A DNA stretch of 64,000 nucleotides from positions 2,108,001-2,172,000 of the forward strand of contig NZ_CP072829.1 in NCBI RefSeq assembly GCF_017945865.1, given 5' to 3'. A model generated the notes under the pieces. That model saw only the letters and a list, made by a program, of their open reading frames with translations. It was not told the origin of the DNA and did not search any database. The stretch is from Xiamenia xianingshaonis. Lineage in GTDB: Bacteria; Actinomycetota; Coriobacteriia; Coriobacteriales; Eggerthellaceae. Positions 25,258-34,787 of this stretch are shown in pieces; the first letter of the stretch is position 1, and each line of letters opens with the position of its first letter. Both the position numbers and the translations under genes were made by a program.

Positions 25258-25562
25258 GAGAATCCCTTTCAACGCAGGTGCAGGTGCGGCCCTCCGCAGA
25301 GCCGCACGCCCATCATGTCACAGAACGGTCCGGCAGAAAAACATCGAAACGAAACCGAGAAGAAGCTGAAACGCAGACGCCAACTCGGCCGACGAACGCA
25401 ACACCTGCCAAAATCGGTCGCAACAGGCAGTGCCGCTTTCTCTACCAGGCAAAACAGACCGATCGCGCGAAGAACAAAACGTTTCAACAGCGTACCAAAC
25501 CTGTTTCATTTTCGCCGCGATAGGCTATACTGACCCACCGAAGACGATTGAAGGGAAAGCCC
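25258..25562. other. Promoter region between rubredoxin and transglutaminase genes
   Basis: These 305 bp hold no gene. TATACT (25526-25531, plus strand) is a plausible -10 for the transglutaminase gene 32 bases downstream; the -35 is weak. The remainder is A-rich on the plus strand. Confidence 0.4.
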
Positions 25563-26633
25563 GTGCAAGCCCTCGCCCAGCAACAGAAGCGCCCCTGGGG
25601 CCGAGCCGTCAAACGCTCGGCTTTTCGGCTTTGCCTGATGCTGTCGGCGGCCGTGCTTGCCCTTTCGCTTGCAGGCTGCGGCGGTTCAAGCGAAAGCGCG
25701 CCCTCCGACGGAGCGGCGCAAGGAGCTCTCGGCGCAACGTCCAACGCAGGAAGCGAAGGCGCCGGCAGCGCGACGAACGCGTCCGAATCCGACGACCCCC
25801 TCGGAGGAGAGACGAGCGGCCCTGCCTACTCCGCTCCCGACGCCGTCGAAGAGCCGACCGTCGCCGAAGCCCCCAAAGACGAGCCTCAGTGTGCCATCGA
25901 TGCAAGCTGTGCGTCCAAGGGCTACGTCAGCGCCGCCGCCGTTAACAGCGCACGCCTGAAACTGCAGGTCAGCAGCGGTGACATGAGCTACAACTACGAC
26001 CTCCCGAGCGATGGCACGCCCATCATGGCGCCCCTCAACATGGGCAACGGAGACTACGAGATCCGCATCATGCAGAACACCCAGGGCAACAACTATGTCG
26101 AAATCGCCGCCGAATCCGTTTCCGTCGCGCTCGATTCTGAATTCGAGCCGTACCTGCGCCCCAACCAGTTCTGCAACTACCGCAACGACAGCCAAGCCGT
26201 CGCAAAGGCCCGCGAACTGGCCGCCGGCGCCGCCAACCAGGGCGACGTCGTGCGCGCCGTGTATTCCTACATCGTCCAAAACGTCGAATACGACACCCAA
26301 AAAGCCAAAGAACTCGCCGACGCCACGGGATACGTCCCCAATCCCGGCGAAACGCTCGCCACCGAGAAAGGCATCTGCTTCGACTATGCGTCCCTGGCCG
26401 CCGCCATGCTGCGCAGCCTGGGCATCCCCTGCCAGATCGTCACGGGCTACGTCAGCCCAGACAACATCTACCACGCGTGGAACATGGTCTACATCGACGG
26501 CAGCTGGTCGTGCCTCGGCTACAACATCGGCCCCAACGCCTGGACGCGCATGGACCTCACCTTCGCCGCATCCGACGGCGGCACAAGCGAAATCGGCGAC
26601 GGCACGAACTACACCGACCGTTACGTGTATTAG
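25563..26633 (+). CDS. Transglutaminase-like lipoprotein
   Basis: A 356-residue surface lipoprotein. After a basic N-terminus and a hydrophobic segment comes the lipobox LAGC, followed by a Ser/Gly/Ala-rich linker to about residue 110. The C-terminal half is a transglutaminase-like (PF01841) domain with Cys in TEKGICFDYASLAAAML, His in YHAWNMVYIDG and Asp in RMDLTFA. Bacterial members are usually proteases or peptide cross-linkers at the cell surface. The start used is GTG after AAGGGAAAG. It is a single gene converging with metH. Confidence 0.9.
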   Translation: MQALAQQQKRPWGRAVKRSAFRLCLMLSAAVLALSLAGCGGSSESAPSDGAAQGALGATSNAGSEGAGSATNASESDDPLGGETSGPAYSAPDAVEEPTVAEAPKDEPQCAIDASCASKGYVSAAAVNSARLKLQVSSGDMSYNYDLPSDGTPIMAPLNMGNGDYEIRIMQNTQGNNYVEIAAESVSVALDSEFEPYLRPNQFCNYRNDSQAVAKARELAAGAANQGDVVRAVYSYIVQNVEYDTQKAKELADATGYVPNPGETLATEKGICFDYASLAAAMLRSLGIPCQIVTGYVSPDNIYHAWNMVYIDGSWSCLGYNIGPNAWTRMDLTFAASDGGTSEIGDGTNYTDRYVY

Positions 26634-26708
26634 GGAAGCGCCGGCAAGCTTCGCCGATTCTGCGAACGCGGGCCTGCATCCAGTAATCCCCGGCCTCGTT
26701 TACGCACG

Positions 26709-29432
26709 TCAAGCGGGTGTTTGTCCGAAGAACGACTGCGCAATGCGGGCGGATTCGGCGGCGTCCTTGGCGTAAAAGTCGGCGTTGATGGACGAGGCGT
26801 ATTCGGGCGTGACGACGGCACCGGCCACCATGACGGCCACGCCGGGCAGTTCTTCATGCACGAGCGCGACCGTACGCTCCATCGCTTTCACCGTGGTCGT
26901 CATCAGGGCAGACAGGCCGATAAGACGAGCCCCGCTTTCGCGGGCGGCCTGAAGCACGGCTTCCGGCGCCACGTCGCGGCCGAGGTCGATGACGGGAAAG
27001 CCGTAGTTTTCCAGCAGCATTTTGGCGATGTTCTTGCCGATGTCGTGGATGTCGCCCTCCACCGTGGCAACGATGATCGAGCGGTCGCAAGAGGGCCGAG
27101 CGGATAGTTCTTGAATCGTACTTGGTTCTAAATGAGTCCCCTCAGGCCCAGAAGAGCCCGAAGAACCAGAAGCGGACACCGCAGCGGAATCCGGCCCAGA
27201 AGCTGGCACCGCAGCGGAATCCGACTCGGCCGCTGCAGCCCCCTCGTCGGCCGCAGCCGCGCCGCGCACCAGGTCGAAGCCGGCCTTCACCGCTTCTGCG
27301 GCGGCCATGAGCTGCGGCAGGAAGAAGGCACCGCTGTCGTACTTTTCGCCCACCAGATCAAGCGCCGGGATGAACACGTGGTTCACGAGCACCAGGCCGG
27401 GGTGGCGCTCCAGCAGCTCGGCCGTGAAGTCGGCCACCGTTTTTGAGCGGCCGCACAACACGCCCTCGACCAGGGCATTCACCACAGCGGCATCAGACGC
27501 AAGCTCGTCTGGCAGTGCAATGAGGCCAGCGACCCCGGCTTCGGCCCCGGCGCTTCCAACTGCTGCGCCCGCCGCCTCGCCAGCTGCCGCCGCGCCGTTT
27601 TGTGCACCTGCACAACTTGCGCCGGCCGCGTCCTTTCCCGCCGCGTACGGGTCGACCGCCTGCGCGTACGCCTCCACAAACCGCGCCGCGCCGACGTCCT
27701 GCCCGTTCAGCACGCGAAACGCCGCCACCGCGTCCATGTAGCGCCGCGATTGCGGGTTCAAAATGGGCAGGTCGAGCCCCGCCCCGAACGCTGCCGCCAA
27801 AAACGTCGCGTTCACCAGCGACCTCTGCGGCAGGCCGAAGCTCACGTTCGACACGCCGAGCACCGTGCGCACGCCAAGCCGTTCTTTCACCAGCTGCACC
27901 GCGCGAAGCAGTTCCATCGCCTCGGCCTGGTTGGTCGCCGCAGCCATGACCAAGCAGTCGATGACCACGTTCGACCGCGGAATGCCGCGACTCTCGGCCT
28001 CGGCCACAATGCGCTCGGCAATGGCGAAGCGCCCCTCGGCCGTCGGAGGGATGCCGTCTTCGTCAAGCGTCAGCCCCACGACCGCGCACCCGTAACGCTG
28101 CACGAGGGGCAGCATGGCGTCCAGGCTTTCCCGTTTTCCGTTCACCGAGTTGACCAGCGGTTTTCCCGCATACGAGCGCACCGCCGCCTCGACGGCCGCC
28201 GCATCGCCCGAATCGATCTGCAACGGCGCGGTCACCGTCGCCTGCAGCGCCTGCACCATCTGCGCCATCGTGGCCGCCTCGTCGATGTCAGGCAGGCCCA
28301 CGTTCACGTCCAGGATGTCGGCGCCGGCGTGCACCTGCGCCACCGCCTCGCCGACGATGTAGTCCGCATCGCCCTCGCGCAGCGCCTGGGCCAGGCGTTT
28401 CTTGCCCGTCGGATTGATGCGCTCGCCGATGACGGCCACCGCGTGCGCGCCCGCCGGCAGCACGACCGCCTCTTGCGCGCTTGCCACCACGAAGGGCAGC
28501 GCCGCCGGGTCGCGCGGCACGGGAGCCGGGCGCTTGCCCACCGCATGGGCCAGCAGCGCCAGATGGTCGGGCGTCGTGCCGCAACAACCGCCGACCACCG
28601 TGGCGCCAGCGTCCATAATATCGGTCATGGCCTGGGCAAACGCTTCCGGGCTCACGTCGAAGACCGTCTGGCCGTCCACGATGTGCGGCAGCCCCGCGTT
28701 CGGCTGGGCAATGAGGGGGCATGCGCACACGGCGGCCATTTCGCGCACGAACGGTGCCAGCGCATCGGGCCCCAGCGAGCAGTTCACGCCCAGCGCCGAC
28801 ACGCCCAAGCCCGCCAACGTAGCCGCCGCGACCGCGGGCGTCGTGCCCAGGAAGGTGCGCCCGTCTTCGCCGAACGTCATGGTGGCAAACACCGGGAGAT
28901 CGGTCTGCTCGACCGCCGCCAGCACGGCCGCCTTCATTTCCCGCAGGTCAGTCATGGTTTCTATCACGATAAGATCGCACCCGGCCGCCTGGGCCGCACG
29001 CGCCTGCTCGGCGAAAACGTCGTACGCCTCGTCGAACGGCATCGTGCCCATCGGCTCGAGCAGGGCACCCGTCGGCCCCACGTCGCCCGCCACGTAGCGC
29101 GCGCCGGCCCGCCGCACGACCTCGGCCGCAGCCGCATACACGTCCGCCACGCTGGCCTGGCCGTTCAGTTTCAGGCGGTTCGTGTTGAACGTGTTCGTGG
29201 CAATGACCTGGCTCCCCGCCTCCACATAGCGCCGCTGCAGCGCCTCGATGGCGTCCGGGCGCGTGACGTTCAGCAGGTCCGACAGCTCAGACGGGCCCAC
29301 AAGCCCCGCCTGCTGCAGCAGCGAGCCCATCCCGCCGTCGAACACCAGATACGCCTCGCCCGCCAACACGCGAGCCAAGTAATCGTCCTTGACGCGAACG
29401 CGCCGAGGATGGAGGGTCGGTTTCGACGCCAT
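26709..29432 (-). CDS. metH: Cobalamin-dependent methionine synthase without reactivation domain
   Basis: A 907-residue cytoplasmic enzyme that transfers methyl from methyltetrahydrofolate through cobalamin to homocysteine. Domains in order: homocysteine-binding barrel (1-300; zinc ligands C218 in GVNCSLG and C283/C284 in GGCCGTTP), pterin-binding barrel (~330-600; GERINPTGKK at 336), cobalamin cap (~680-750) and Rossmann B12-binding domain (~790-907) with the lower-ligand motif DIHDIG (His796). The C-terminal AdoMet-binding reactivation domain of E. coli MetH is absent. A separate gene at 36.9 kb encodes it. Two Ala/Ser/Gly-rich inserts before and after the cap are unusual. The ATG has AAAGGGGC upstream and a TACAAT box about 45 bases before it. 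Confidence 0.95.
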   Translation of the reverse strand: MASKPTLHPRRVRVKDDYLARVLAGEAYLVFDGGMGSLLQQAGLVGPSELSDLLNVTRPDAIEALQRRYVEAGSQVIATNTFNTNRLKLNGQASVADVYAAAAEVVRRAGARYVAGDVGPTGALLEPMGTMPFDEAYDVFAEQARAAQAAGCDLIVIETMTDLREMKAAVLAAVEQTDLPVFATMTFGEDGRTFLGTTPAVAAATLAGLGVSALGVNCSLGPDALAPFVREMAAVCACPLIAQPNAGLPHIVDGQTVFDVSPEAFAQAMTDIMDAGATVVGGCCGTTPDHLALLAHAVGKRPAPVPRDPAALPFVVASAQEAVVLPAGAHAVAVIGERINPTGKKRLAQALREGDADYIVGEAVAQVHAGADILDVNVGLPDIDEAATMAQMVQALQATVTAPLQIDSGDAAAVEAAVRSYAGKPLVNSVNGKRESLDAMLPLVQRYGCAVVGLTLDEDGIPPTAEGRFAIAERIVAEAESRGIPRSNVVIDCLVMAAATNQAEAMELLRAVQLVKERLGVRTVLGVSNVSFGLPQRSLVNATFLAAAFGAGLDLPILNPQSRRYMDAVAAFRVLNGQDVGAARFVEAYAQAVDPYAAGKDAAGASCAGAQNGAAAAGEAAGAAVGSAGAEAGVAGLIALPDELASDAAVVNALVEGVLCGRSKTVADFTAELLERHPGLVLVNHVFIPALDLVGEKYDSGAFFLPQLMAAAEAVKAGFDLVRGAAAADEGAAAAESDSAAVPASGPDSAAVSASGSSGSSGPEGTHLEPSTIQELSARPSCDRSIIVATVEGDIHDIGKNIAKMLLENYGFPVIDLGRDVAPEAVLQAARESGARLIGLSALMTTTVKAMERTVALVHEELPGVAVMVAGAVVTPEYASSINADFYAKDAAESARIAQSFFGQTPA

Positions 29433-29687
29433 GAGCTGCCCCTTTCCGAACTGTCGCACGCAATGGTCGCAGGCCATTGTAGCGGATGAATGCACGCGAA
29501 AACGAAACTCGCACCCGAAACGCGACAATGCGCGACGCCGCCCCGGCACTGGCAGTGCCAGCGGCACCTGTGCCAGCTGCGCCCTCGCGCCAGCCGCAAC
29601 GGCACCTGTGTCATAATCCCGAAAAGCGCAACCTTCCTGCAACACATTCGACCGGGCAAACGTATTCAAGGCAGAAAGGAGGCGCCC

Positions 29688-30236
29688 ATGTTACCTCGAA
29701 AACGACAGGCAGACGCGAACAGCCTGGAAGCCGCCATCGACCGGTTCGGCGACACGGTGCTGCGGCTGGCGATGTCGCGGCTGCGCAACAAAGCCGACGC
29801 CGAAGACGTGTTCCAGAACGTGTTTTTGGCGCTTCACCGCAGCGCCCCCGATTTCGCAAGCGCCGAGCACCAGAAAGCATGGCTGCTGCGAACCACGTGC
29901 AATGCCTGCAATGACCTGGCCCGACATCGTTCAAGACGAATGGCGGCACCGCTTGAGGGCATCGACGTCGCCGATGCCGCCGCGCCCGACGAGTCGACCG
30001 AAGCTTTCGACGCCGCCCTGGCCGCGCTGACCGAAGCGCAGCGGACGGCGGTGCATCTGTATTACTACGAGGGATACTCGGCGGCGGAAATCGGACGCAT
30101 CACCGACGAAAACCCCACGACGGTGCGCTCGCACCTGATGCGGGCCCGCAAGGCGATGCGCCTATCGCTCGAGCGAAGCGACACTGCGCCCCACTCCCCC
30201 TCATCGGCACTCACGAGAAAGGCAGCAGACCTATGA
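29688..30236 (+). CDS. ECF-type RNA polymerase sigma factor
   Basis: A 182-residue sigma-70 family factor with region 2 (residues ~20-85, RLRNKADAEDVFQNVFLALHR and WLLRTTCNACNDLARHR) and region 4 (~115-165, ALTEAQRTAVHLYYYEGYSAAEIGRI split by helix turn, then VRSHLMRARKAMR). The ATG follows GAAAGGAGG. Its stop overlaps the start of the next gene by four bases, the standard layout for an ECF factor and its regulator. A short inverted repeat GGCACT/AGTGCC (29549-29563) lies upstream. Confidence 0.93.
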   Translation: MLPRKRQADANSLEAAIDRFGDTVLRLAMSRLRNKADAEDVFQNVFLALHRSAPDFASAEHQKAWLLRTTCNACNDLARHRSRRMAAPLEGIDVADAAAPDESTEAFDAALAALTEAQRTAVHLYYYEGYSAAEIGRITDENPTTVRSHLMRARKAMRLSLERSDTAPHSPSSALTRKAADL

Positions 30237-32137
30237 ACGAGAAGGAATTCGCCCGCCGATATGCGGCGGCGCAAGAACAAGTGACCGCGTCAGACGACCT
30301 GAAAAAGCGGACGTTGGCCGCAGCGGAAGCGGAAGGCGGAACCACCCGCCAAAAAGGCTCGAAACAGCCGACACCCGAAGCAGCAGCAGGCGTTATCGCA
30401 GGTCAGCAAGCACATCCAGAAAACCCGGCCGCAGCCGCGCCGACCGTCAGAGCACGGCGCGGCTGGCAGCGGCCCGCCGTCGCAGGCGTCGCGGCAGCGC
30501 TTTTGGCCGCAGCCTGCGCACCGTTGGTTTTGGGCGGCCTGAGCGGCACAAGCCCCGCAGAACCGGCCGGCAGCACGGCCGGAAACGGCCCGGCCTCCAT
30601 CGCGGCCGGCACGGACCCGTCGCAGGCTTCCGCCGCAGATTCCCTGTTCAGCGTGCAAGCATACGCGGCCTCGCTCGATTCGTTCATCCCGTCGGACGAC
30701 GGCCTTATCCGCTTCCCCATCGACTCGTCCCTCGGCTTTTCCAGTCAGTCCGCCAACGACTGGTACCCCGGCTTCGTCTTCTCCATCGAAGGCGATGGCA
30801 TCGAGCGCATCCAGGCCACGCTGTCCGACGGCGAGCTGTGCTCTTACGCCTTCGAAGAGCTCACGATGGCCGACGACCGCGAAAAGCTGGCTGAACTGGC
30901 CGGATGGAAGCCGTACGCCCGCGGCATGGGCACGTATTACCGCGACTACGACTGGGTCGGCGGCGTCAGGCCCGCGGACGACGGGGCGAAAGACGACCCC
31001 GAACGCGTCTTCTTGACGCGCCTGATCAAACGCCTCGGGAGCACCGTCGACATGCCCGTCTCGCCCGACGAACCGCTCATGCTGGGCATGTGGTTCGACG
31101 CGTCCGACTACCCGACGGACGCCTCAGGCCGCATAGACACGGCCGCGCTTGACGGGCAAACGCTGACGATCACGGCGCAGTATGCCGACGGAGCCTGCCA
31201 AACGCAAGTCATTGACCTGCACAAAGGCACGTTCCTGGGCGATTGGAGCAATTTCGACCCCCGCAGCGCATGCGACATCGTGCCGATTGGGGCGCCGCTT
31301 TCCGAAGAAGAGGCGCTTGCGTGCAGCTCGCCCGTCACGACCGTGTACGGCACGGTCGCAAGCGTCACGAACGAGCCGCATCCCTACGCGCTCGACCGCG
31401 CCAACGAGCACGCCGATGCGGTCGTGCCGGTGGACCAGAGCGAGCTCGAAGCCAACCTGGAACGATCGCCGTACGTGACATGCGAAGGCGTGCCGGCGGG
31501 GCGCCAGCTTGCCGAAGACGGGCGGCTGTCGGCGACGGTGCTGTCGCTGGACGAGCACGGCAGCGGCCCGTCGGAAAGCGTCGTGACGCTGGATAGTATC
31601 TCTGGAGAGACATCGCGCGAACTGCCTGCGGAAATGGACTTCGCAACCGACACCGAACTGAGCTCCTACCTGGGACAGTTCGACCAGATGAACTACGTTC
31701 TGCAGGCCCGCGACGGGTTCACCGTGAGCGAAGAAGGGACGCTGGATGACGCGCACGTGTATCAGATCGTGCGGATGACGGCAACGAACGAAAGCTCGAG
31801 ACCGGTGGAGTTTTTAACTGCCGAGCTGGGCGTTCCCGGTATTGTTGATGAGAACGGTCAGCAAACGCGCTTCGCCGTGGAGTGCTTCGGGGCGGCCACC
31901 GACGGCGAGAGCGCCTTCGGCGACGGCGGCATGTCGCTGAAGCTGCAGCCGGGCGAAAGCCGCCACGTGACGCTCGCCTACGTGCTGCCTCGCGAACTGG
32001 CAGAATCCGGCGAAGCGGTGTTTGCCGGCGGCGTAGTGGCCGATCCAAGCGGAAATTCCCTGATCAGCCCGACATCCACGCCGGCAGAAACGCAAAGCGC
32101 GGCCGATCTGGCGGAAGGCTCGGTGGTGCGGCTGTAG
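30233..32137 (+). CDS. Large membrane-anchored probable anti-sigma factor
   Basis: A 634-residue single-pass membrane protein encoded in overlap with the ECF sigma gene. The first 80 residues are cytoplasmic and begin with a short helix (EKEFARRYAAAQEQVTASDDLKKRTL), where sigma binding would occur. One membrane helix spans about 82-108 (VAGVAAALLAAACAPLVLGGL). The remaining 520 residues are outside and contain a beta-rich domain. Residues ~480-600 resemble the immunoglobulin-like extracellular region of DUF4179/DUF5643 anti-sigma proteins. The zinc HxxxCxxC motif of ZAS anti-sigma factors is absent. The assignment rests on layout and topology. Confidence 0.8.
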   Translation: MNEKEFARRYAAAQEQVTASDDLKKRTLAAAEAEGGTTRQKGSKQPTPEAAAGVIAGQQAHPENPAAAAPTVRARRGWQRPAVAGVAAALLAAACAPLVLGGLSGTSPAEPAGSTAGNGPASIAAGTDPSQASAADSLFSVQAYAASLDSFIPSDDGLIRFPIDSSLGFSSQSANDWYPGFVFSIEGDGIERIQATLSDGELCSYAFEELTMADDREKLAELAGWKPYARGMGTYYRDYDWVGGVRPADDGAKDDPERVFLTRLIKRLGSTVDMPVSPDEPLMLGMWFDASDYPTDASGRIDTAALDGQTLTITAQYADGACQTQVIDLHKGTFLGDWSNFDPRSACDIVPIGAPLSEEEALACSSPVTTVYGTVASVTNEPHPYALDRANEHADAVVPVDQSELEANLERSPYVTCEGVPAGRQLAEDGRLSATVLSLDEHGSGPSESVVTLDSISGETSRELPAEMDFATDTELSSYLGQFDQMNYVLQARDGFTVSEEGTLDDAHVYQIVRMTATNESSRPVEFLTAELGVPGIVDENGQQTRFAVECFGAATDGESAFGDGGMSLKLQPGESRHVTLAYVLPRELAESGEAVFAGGVVADPSGNSLISPTSTPAETQSAADLAEGSVVRL

Positions 32138-32143
32138 CCAACA

Positions 32144-32178
32144 GGGGCTGCCAGCCCGCTCGCAGGGAAGGCAGCCCC
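32144..32178. terminator. GC-rich hairpin between convergent genes
   Basis: GGGGCTGCC/GGCAGCCCC stem with a 17-base loop, between the anti-sigma and menG stops. No U-tract follows on either side, so termination activity is uncertain. Confidence 0.4.
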
Positions 32179-32226
32179 CTCGCACCGCCCGGCCTGCTGC
32201 TTGCGCGGCCCCGGCTCCTGCCTCTT

Positions 32227-32970
32227 TTATTCCGGCTTCTTCGCCACGTGCACCGCCGCGATGCCGCCGGTGTAGTTTTTCCAGGTCACATCCACGAATC
32301 CGGCCCGATACATCAACGCGGCGAGTCCTGCCTGGTCCGGAAACGCCCTGATCGACTTCCCCAGGTACACGAACCCGTCGCGGTCGCCGGTGATCAGCCC
32401 GCCCCACAACGGGATCAGGTGCTTCAAATACACCCCGTACAGACTCCGCCACGCGCGGTTCGGCGGCGTCGAGAATTCCAGGCACACCAGCGCCCCGCCC
32501 GGCTTCAGCACCCGATGCATCTCCGCCAAAGCCCGCGGCCGGTCGGGCATGTTGCGGATGCCGTAAGCCATGGTCACCACGTCGTAGCTGGCGTCCGCGT
32601 AGGGGATGTCCTGCGCGTCCACCACCTCGAAGTCCACCGGCACGCCGCGCGACGCGCCCGCCGCCATGTGCGCCCGCGCAACGTCCAGCATTTCCGGCAC
32701 CAGATCGGTGCATTGGATGTGTCGCGGCTTTTTCGCTCGCGCCACCGCAAACGTCACGTCGCCCGTTCCCCCGGCAATGTCAAGCACGTCATCATCAGGC
32801 CCGATAGGAGCCTGCCGCATCATGCCGTCCAGCCACGCGCGATACGCCCCGAAGCTCGACACGGCGTTGAAGCGCTCGTACTTCTTCGCAATGTGGGAGA
32901 AAATGTCCTTCACGCGCTCCGACGAAATCTCGGCTGGCGCCTCTTCGCCCGTGGCGGTGTCGATGGTCAT
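32227..32970 (-). CDS. menG: Demethylmenaquinone methyltransferase
   Basis: A 247-residue class I AdoMet-dependent methyltransferase of the UbiE/MenG family, which makes the last methylation of menaquinone at the membrane surface. Motif I is DVLDIAGGTGDV, motif II region DFEVVDAQDIPYADASYDVVTMAYGIRNM (two halves) and post-motif HRVLKPGGALVCLEF. The family fingerprint YDVVTxAYGIRN is exact. The ATG has GGGGGAC upstream. It is divergent from a radical-SAM gene, with under 160 bp between them. UbiE would be the name in ubiquinone producers; an anaerobic actinobacterium should use menaquinone. Confidence 0.94.
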   Translation of the reverse strand: MTIDTATGEEAPAEISSERVKDIFSHIAKKYERFNAVSSFGAYRAWLDGMMRQAPIGPDDDVLDIAGGTGDVTFAVARAKKPRHIQCTDLVPEMLDVARAHMAAGASRGVPVDFEVVDAQDIPYADASYDVVTMAYGIRNMPDRPRALAEMHRVLKPGGALVCLEFSTPPNRAWRSLYGVYLKHLIPLWGGLITGDRDGFVYLGKSIRAFPDQAGLAALMYRAGFVDVTWKNYTGGIAAVHVAKKPE

Positions 32971-33128
32971 GAGTCCCCCATTCGTCTCTGCGCTTCGCCG
33001 CATCCGGCGGCTTTTTCCTAGCCAGTATAGAAAATTTTCCAAGGTTTTCGGCAGTGACGCTCACGAGCGGACGAAAAGTTCTACCATGACTGAAAAACAC
33101 ATCAAACCGCCACGGGAAGAAGGGTCCG

Positions 33129-34469
33129 ATGCTGTCCGAGCGCCTGCTCTCAACCATCATCCACGAAATGACTGAAAACTACCTCAAGCTCGACCCTGTG
33201 GACGACCCCATGTTCCCGCCCGCGAAACCCGGGCAGAAAACGATGCTCTACCTGCACGTTCCCTTCTGCGAGCGCCTGTGCCCCTATTGCAGCTTCAACC
33301 GCTACACCTTCCGCGAGGACATCGCGCGGCCCTATTTCGCATCGCTGCGCCAAGAGATGCGCATGCTGGCCGACCTGGGCTACGACATCGAGAGCGTCTA
33401 CCTGGGCGGCGGCACCCCGACGGTCCTCATCGACGAGCTGTGCGAAACGCTCGACCTGGCCCGCGACTTGTGGGACATCCGCGAAGTGGCCAGCGAAACG
33501 AACCCGAACCACCTGACGCAGCCGTGGCTCGACAAGCTGCACGGCCGCGTCCAGCGCCTGTCGGTGGGCGTCCAAAGCTTCGACGACGGGCTGTTGCGGC
33601 AAATGGACCGGTATGAAAAATACGGCAGCGGCGCGGAGATCCTCGAGCGCATCGGCGAGGCGCGCAGCTACTTCGACCAGCTCAACGTGGACATGATCTT
33701 CAACTTCCCCAGCCAAACGGAGGACATTCTCTTCTCTGACCTGGAGAAAATCGCGTTGTGCGGCTGTCATGAAACCACGTTCTCGCCGCTGTACGTGTCG
33801 CGGTGCACGACGAAGAACATGGAAAAAGTGCTCGGGAAGCTGGACTACGACAAGGAGTACCGCTTCTACCAGATCATCGACGGCGTGCTGGCGGGCGGCG
33901 ACGATCCCCTGTTCAGCCGCGCGACGCTGTGGACGTTCAAGCGCAACGGCGTCGCCGCGACCGAGGCCGGGGCAGACGGCGCAAGCGGGCCCATCATCGA
34001 CGAGTACCAGACGTTCTACGACGAGTACCCCGCGCTCGGCAGCGGGTCCATCACGCACCTGGACGGGCATCTGTACGTGAACACCTTCAGCCTGCGCGAG
34101 TACAACGAGGCCATCGCCGCAGGTCACATGTCGGTTATGGGGAAGTCGAAAATGAAGCGGCGCAACGCGATGCGCTATTGCTTCATGGTGAACCTGTACA
34201 AAGGCCGCCTGGACAAGCAAGCCTTCAAGCGCGAGTTCGGCATAAGCGTGGAGGCCGGGCTGCCGCTTGAGATGGCCTTCATGCGCGCGAACCGCGCCTT
34301 CGAAACGGACGACGCCGAGCGCCTGACGCTCACCCCGCGCGGCCGCTACCTGACCGTCGTGATGTACCGGCAGTTCTTGAGCGGCATGAACAACCTGCGC
34401 GACCAGGCCCGCAGCGTGCTGAGCGGCCCCGAGCACGAGCTGCTGTTCGGCGACGGGAGGCCGGCGTAA
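33129..34469 (+). CDS. Radical SAM protein of the HemN/HemW-like family
   Basis: A 446-residue radical-SAM enzyme with the 4Fe-4S motif C47xxxC51xxC54 (PFCERLCPYCSF), the GGE-like glycine motif YLGGGTPTVL and the HemN-family loop RLSVGVQSFDD. Members are oxygen-independent coproporphyrinogen oxidases, heme chaperones (HemW) or heme-degrading methyltransferase-like enzymes. The aromatic residues and C-terminal domain are too divergent to choose. It is longer than HemW (about 380). GAAGGG precedes the ATG. It is divergent from menG and upstream of an amidohydrolase; a link to menaquinone or heme use is possible but unproven. Confidence 0.85.
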   Translation: MLSERLLSTIIHEMTENYLKLDPVDDPMFPPAKPGQKTMLYLHVPFCERLCPYCSFNRYTFREDIARPYFASLRQEMRMLADLGYDIESVYLGGGTPTVLIDELCETLDLARDLWDIREVASETNPNHLTQPWLDKLHGRVQRLSVGVQSFDDGLLRQMDRYEKYGSGAEILERIGEARSYFDQLNVDMIFNFPSQTEDILFSDLEKIALCGCHETTFSPLYVSRCTTKNMEKVLGKLDYDKEYRFYQIIDGVLAGGDDPLFSRATLWTFKRNGVAATEAGADGASGPIIDEYQTFYDEYPALGSGSITHLDGHLYVNTFSLREYNEAIAAGHMSVMGKSKMKRRNAMRYCFMVNLYKGRLDKQAFKREFGISVEAGLPLEMAFMRANRAFETDDAERLTLTPRGRYLTVVMYRQFLSGMNNLRDQARSVLSGPEHELLFGDGRPA

Positions 34470-34787
34470 CGAGGGTACCTGGCCGCCGCTGTGTGGGGCT
34501 TGTGATTCTGATTTCGTACTTGATTCTGAATCTGTATCACACCCTTCCAACGCCTCACCATTCCAGCGGGGGCGGCCAGGTGCCCAGAATCGCCGTGAAA
34601 GACCGAGGACGCGTACTTCTGCTACGCGACGAGGGCTTGGAGCGGCGAGGCTGGGTACATGGCCGCCCCCGAGGCGGCGAGGCTGGGTGTATGGCCACTC
34701 CCCTGTGAGTTTCGGGGAAATGGCCGGCCTGCTCTTTCGCAATGCTAAGATGTCCCTCTACCCACACGGAAGAAAGGACGAGCGACC
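34470..34787. repeat. Gene-free spacer with 32-bp direct repeat
   Basis: No gene is supported. GCGGCGAGGCTGGGT..ATGGCC occurs twice with a 32-bp period (34642-34705), and a third, weaker GGCCGCC block lies near 34480. The amidohydrolase ribosome site GAAAGGACGAG is at the right end. Confidence 0.5.

Noticed and set aside
27600-29489. 629-codon open frame on the plus strand opposite metH
   Set aside because: It lies wholly antisense to a clearly functional metH, its product is Arg/His-rich without domains, and it has no ribosome site. Long antisense frames are expected at this GC content.
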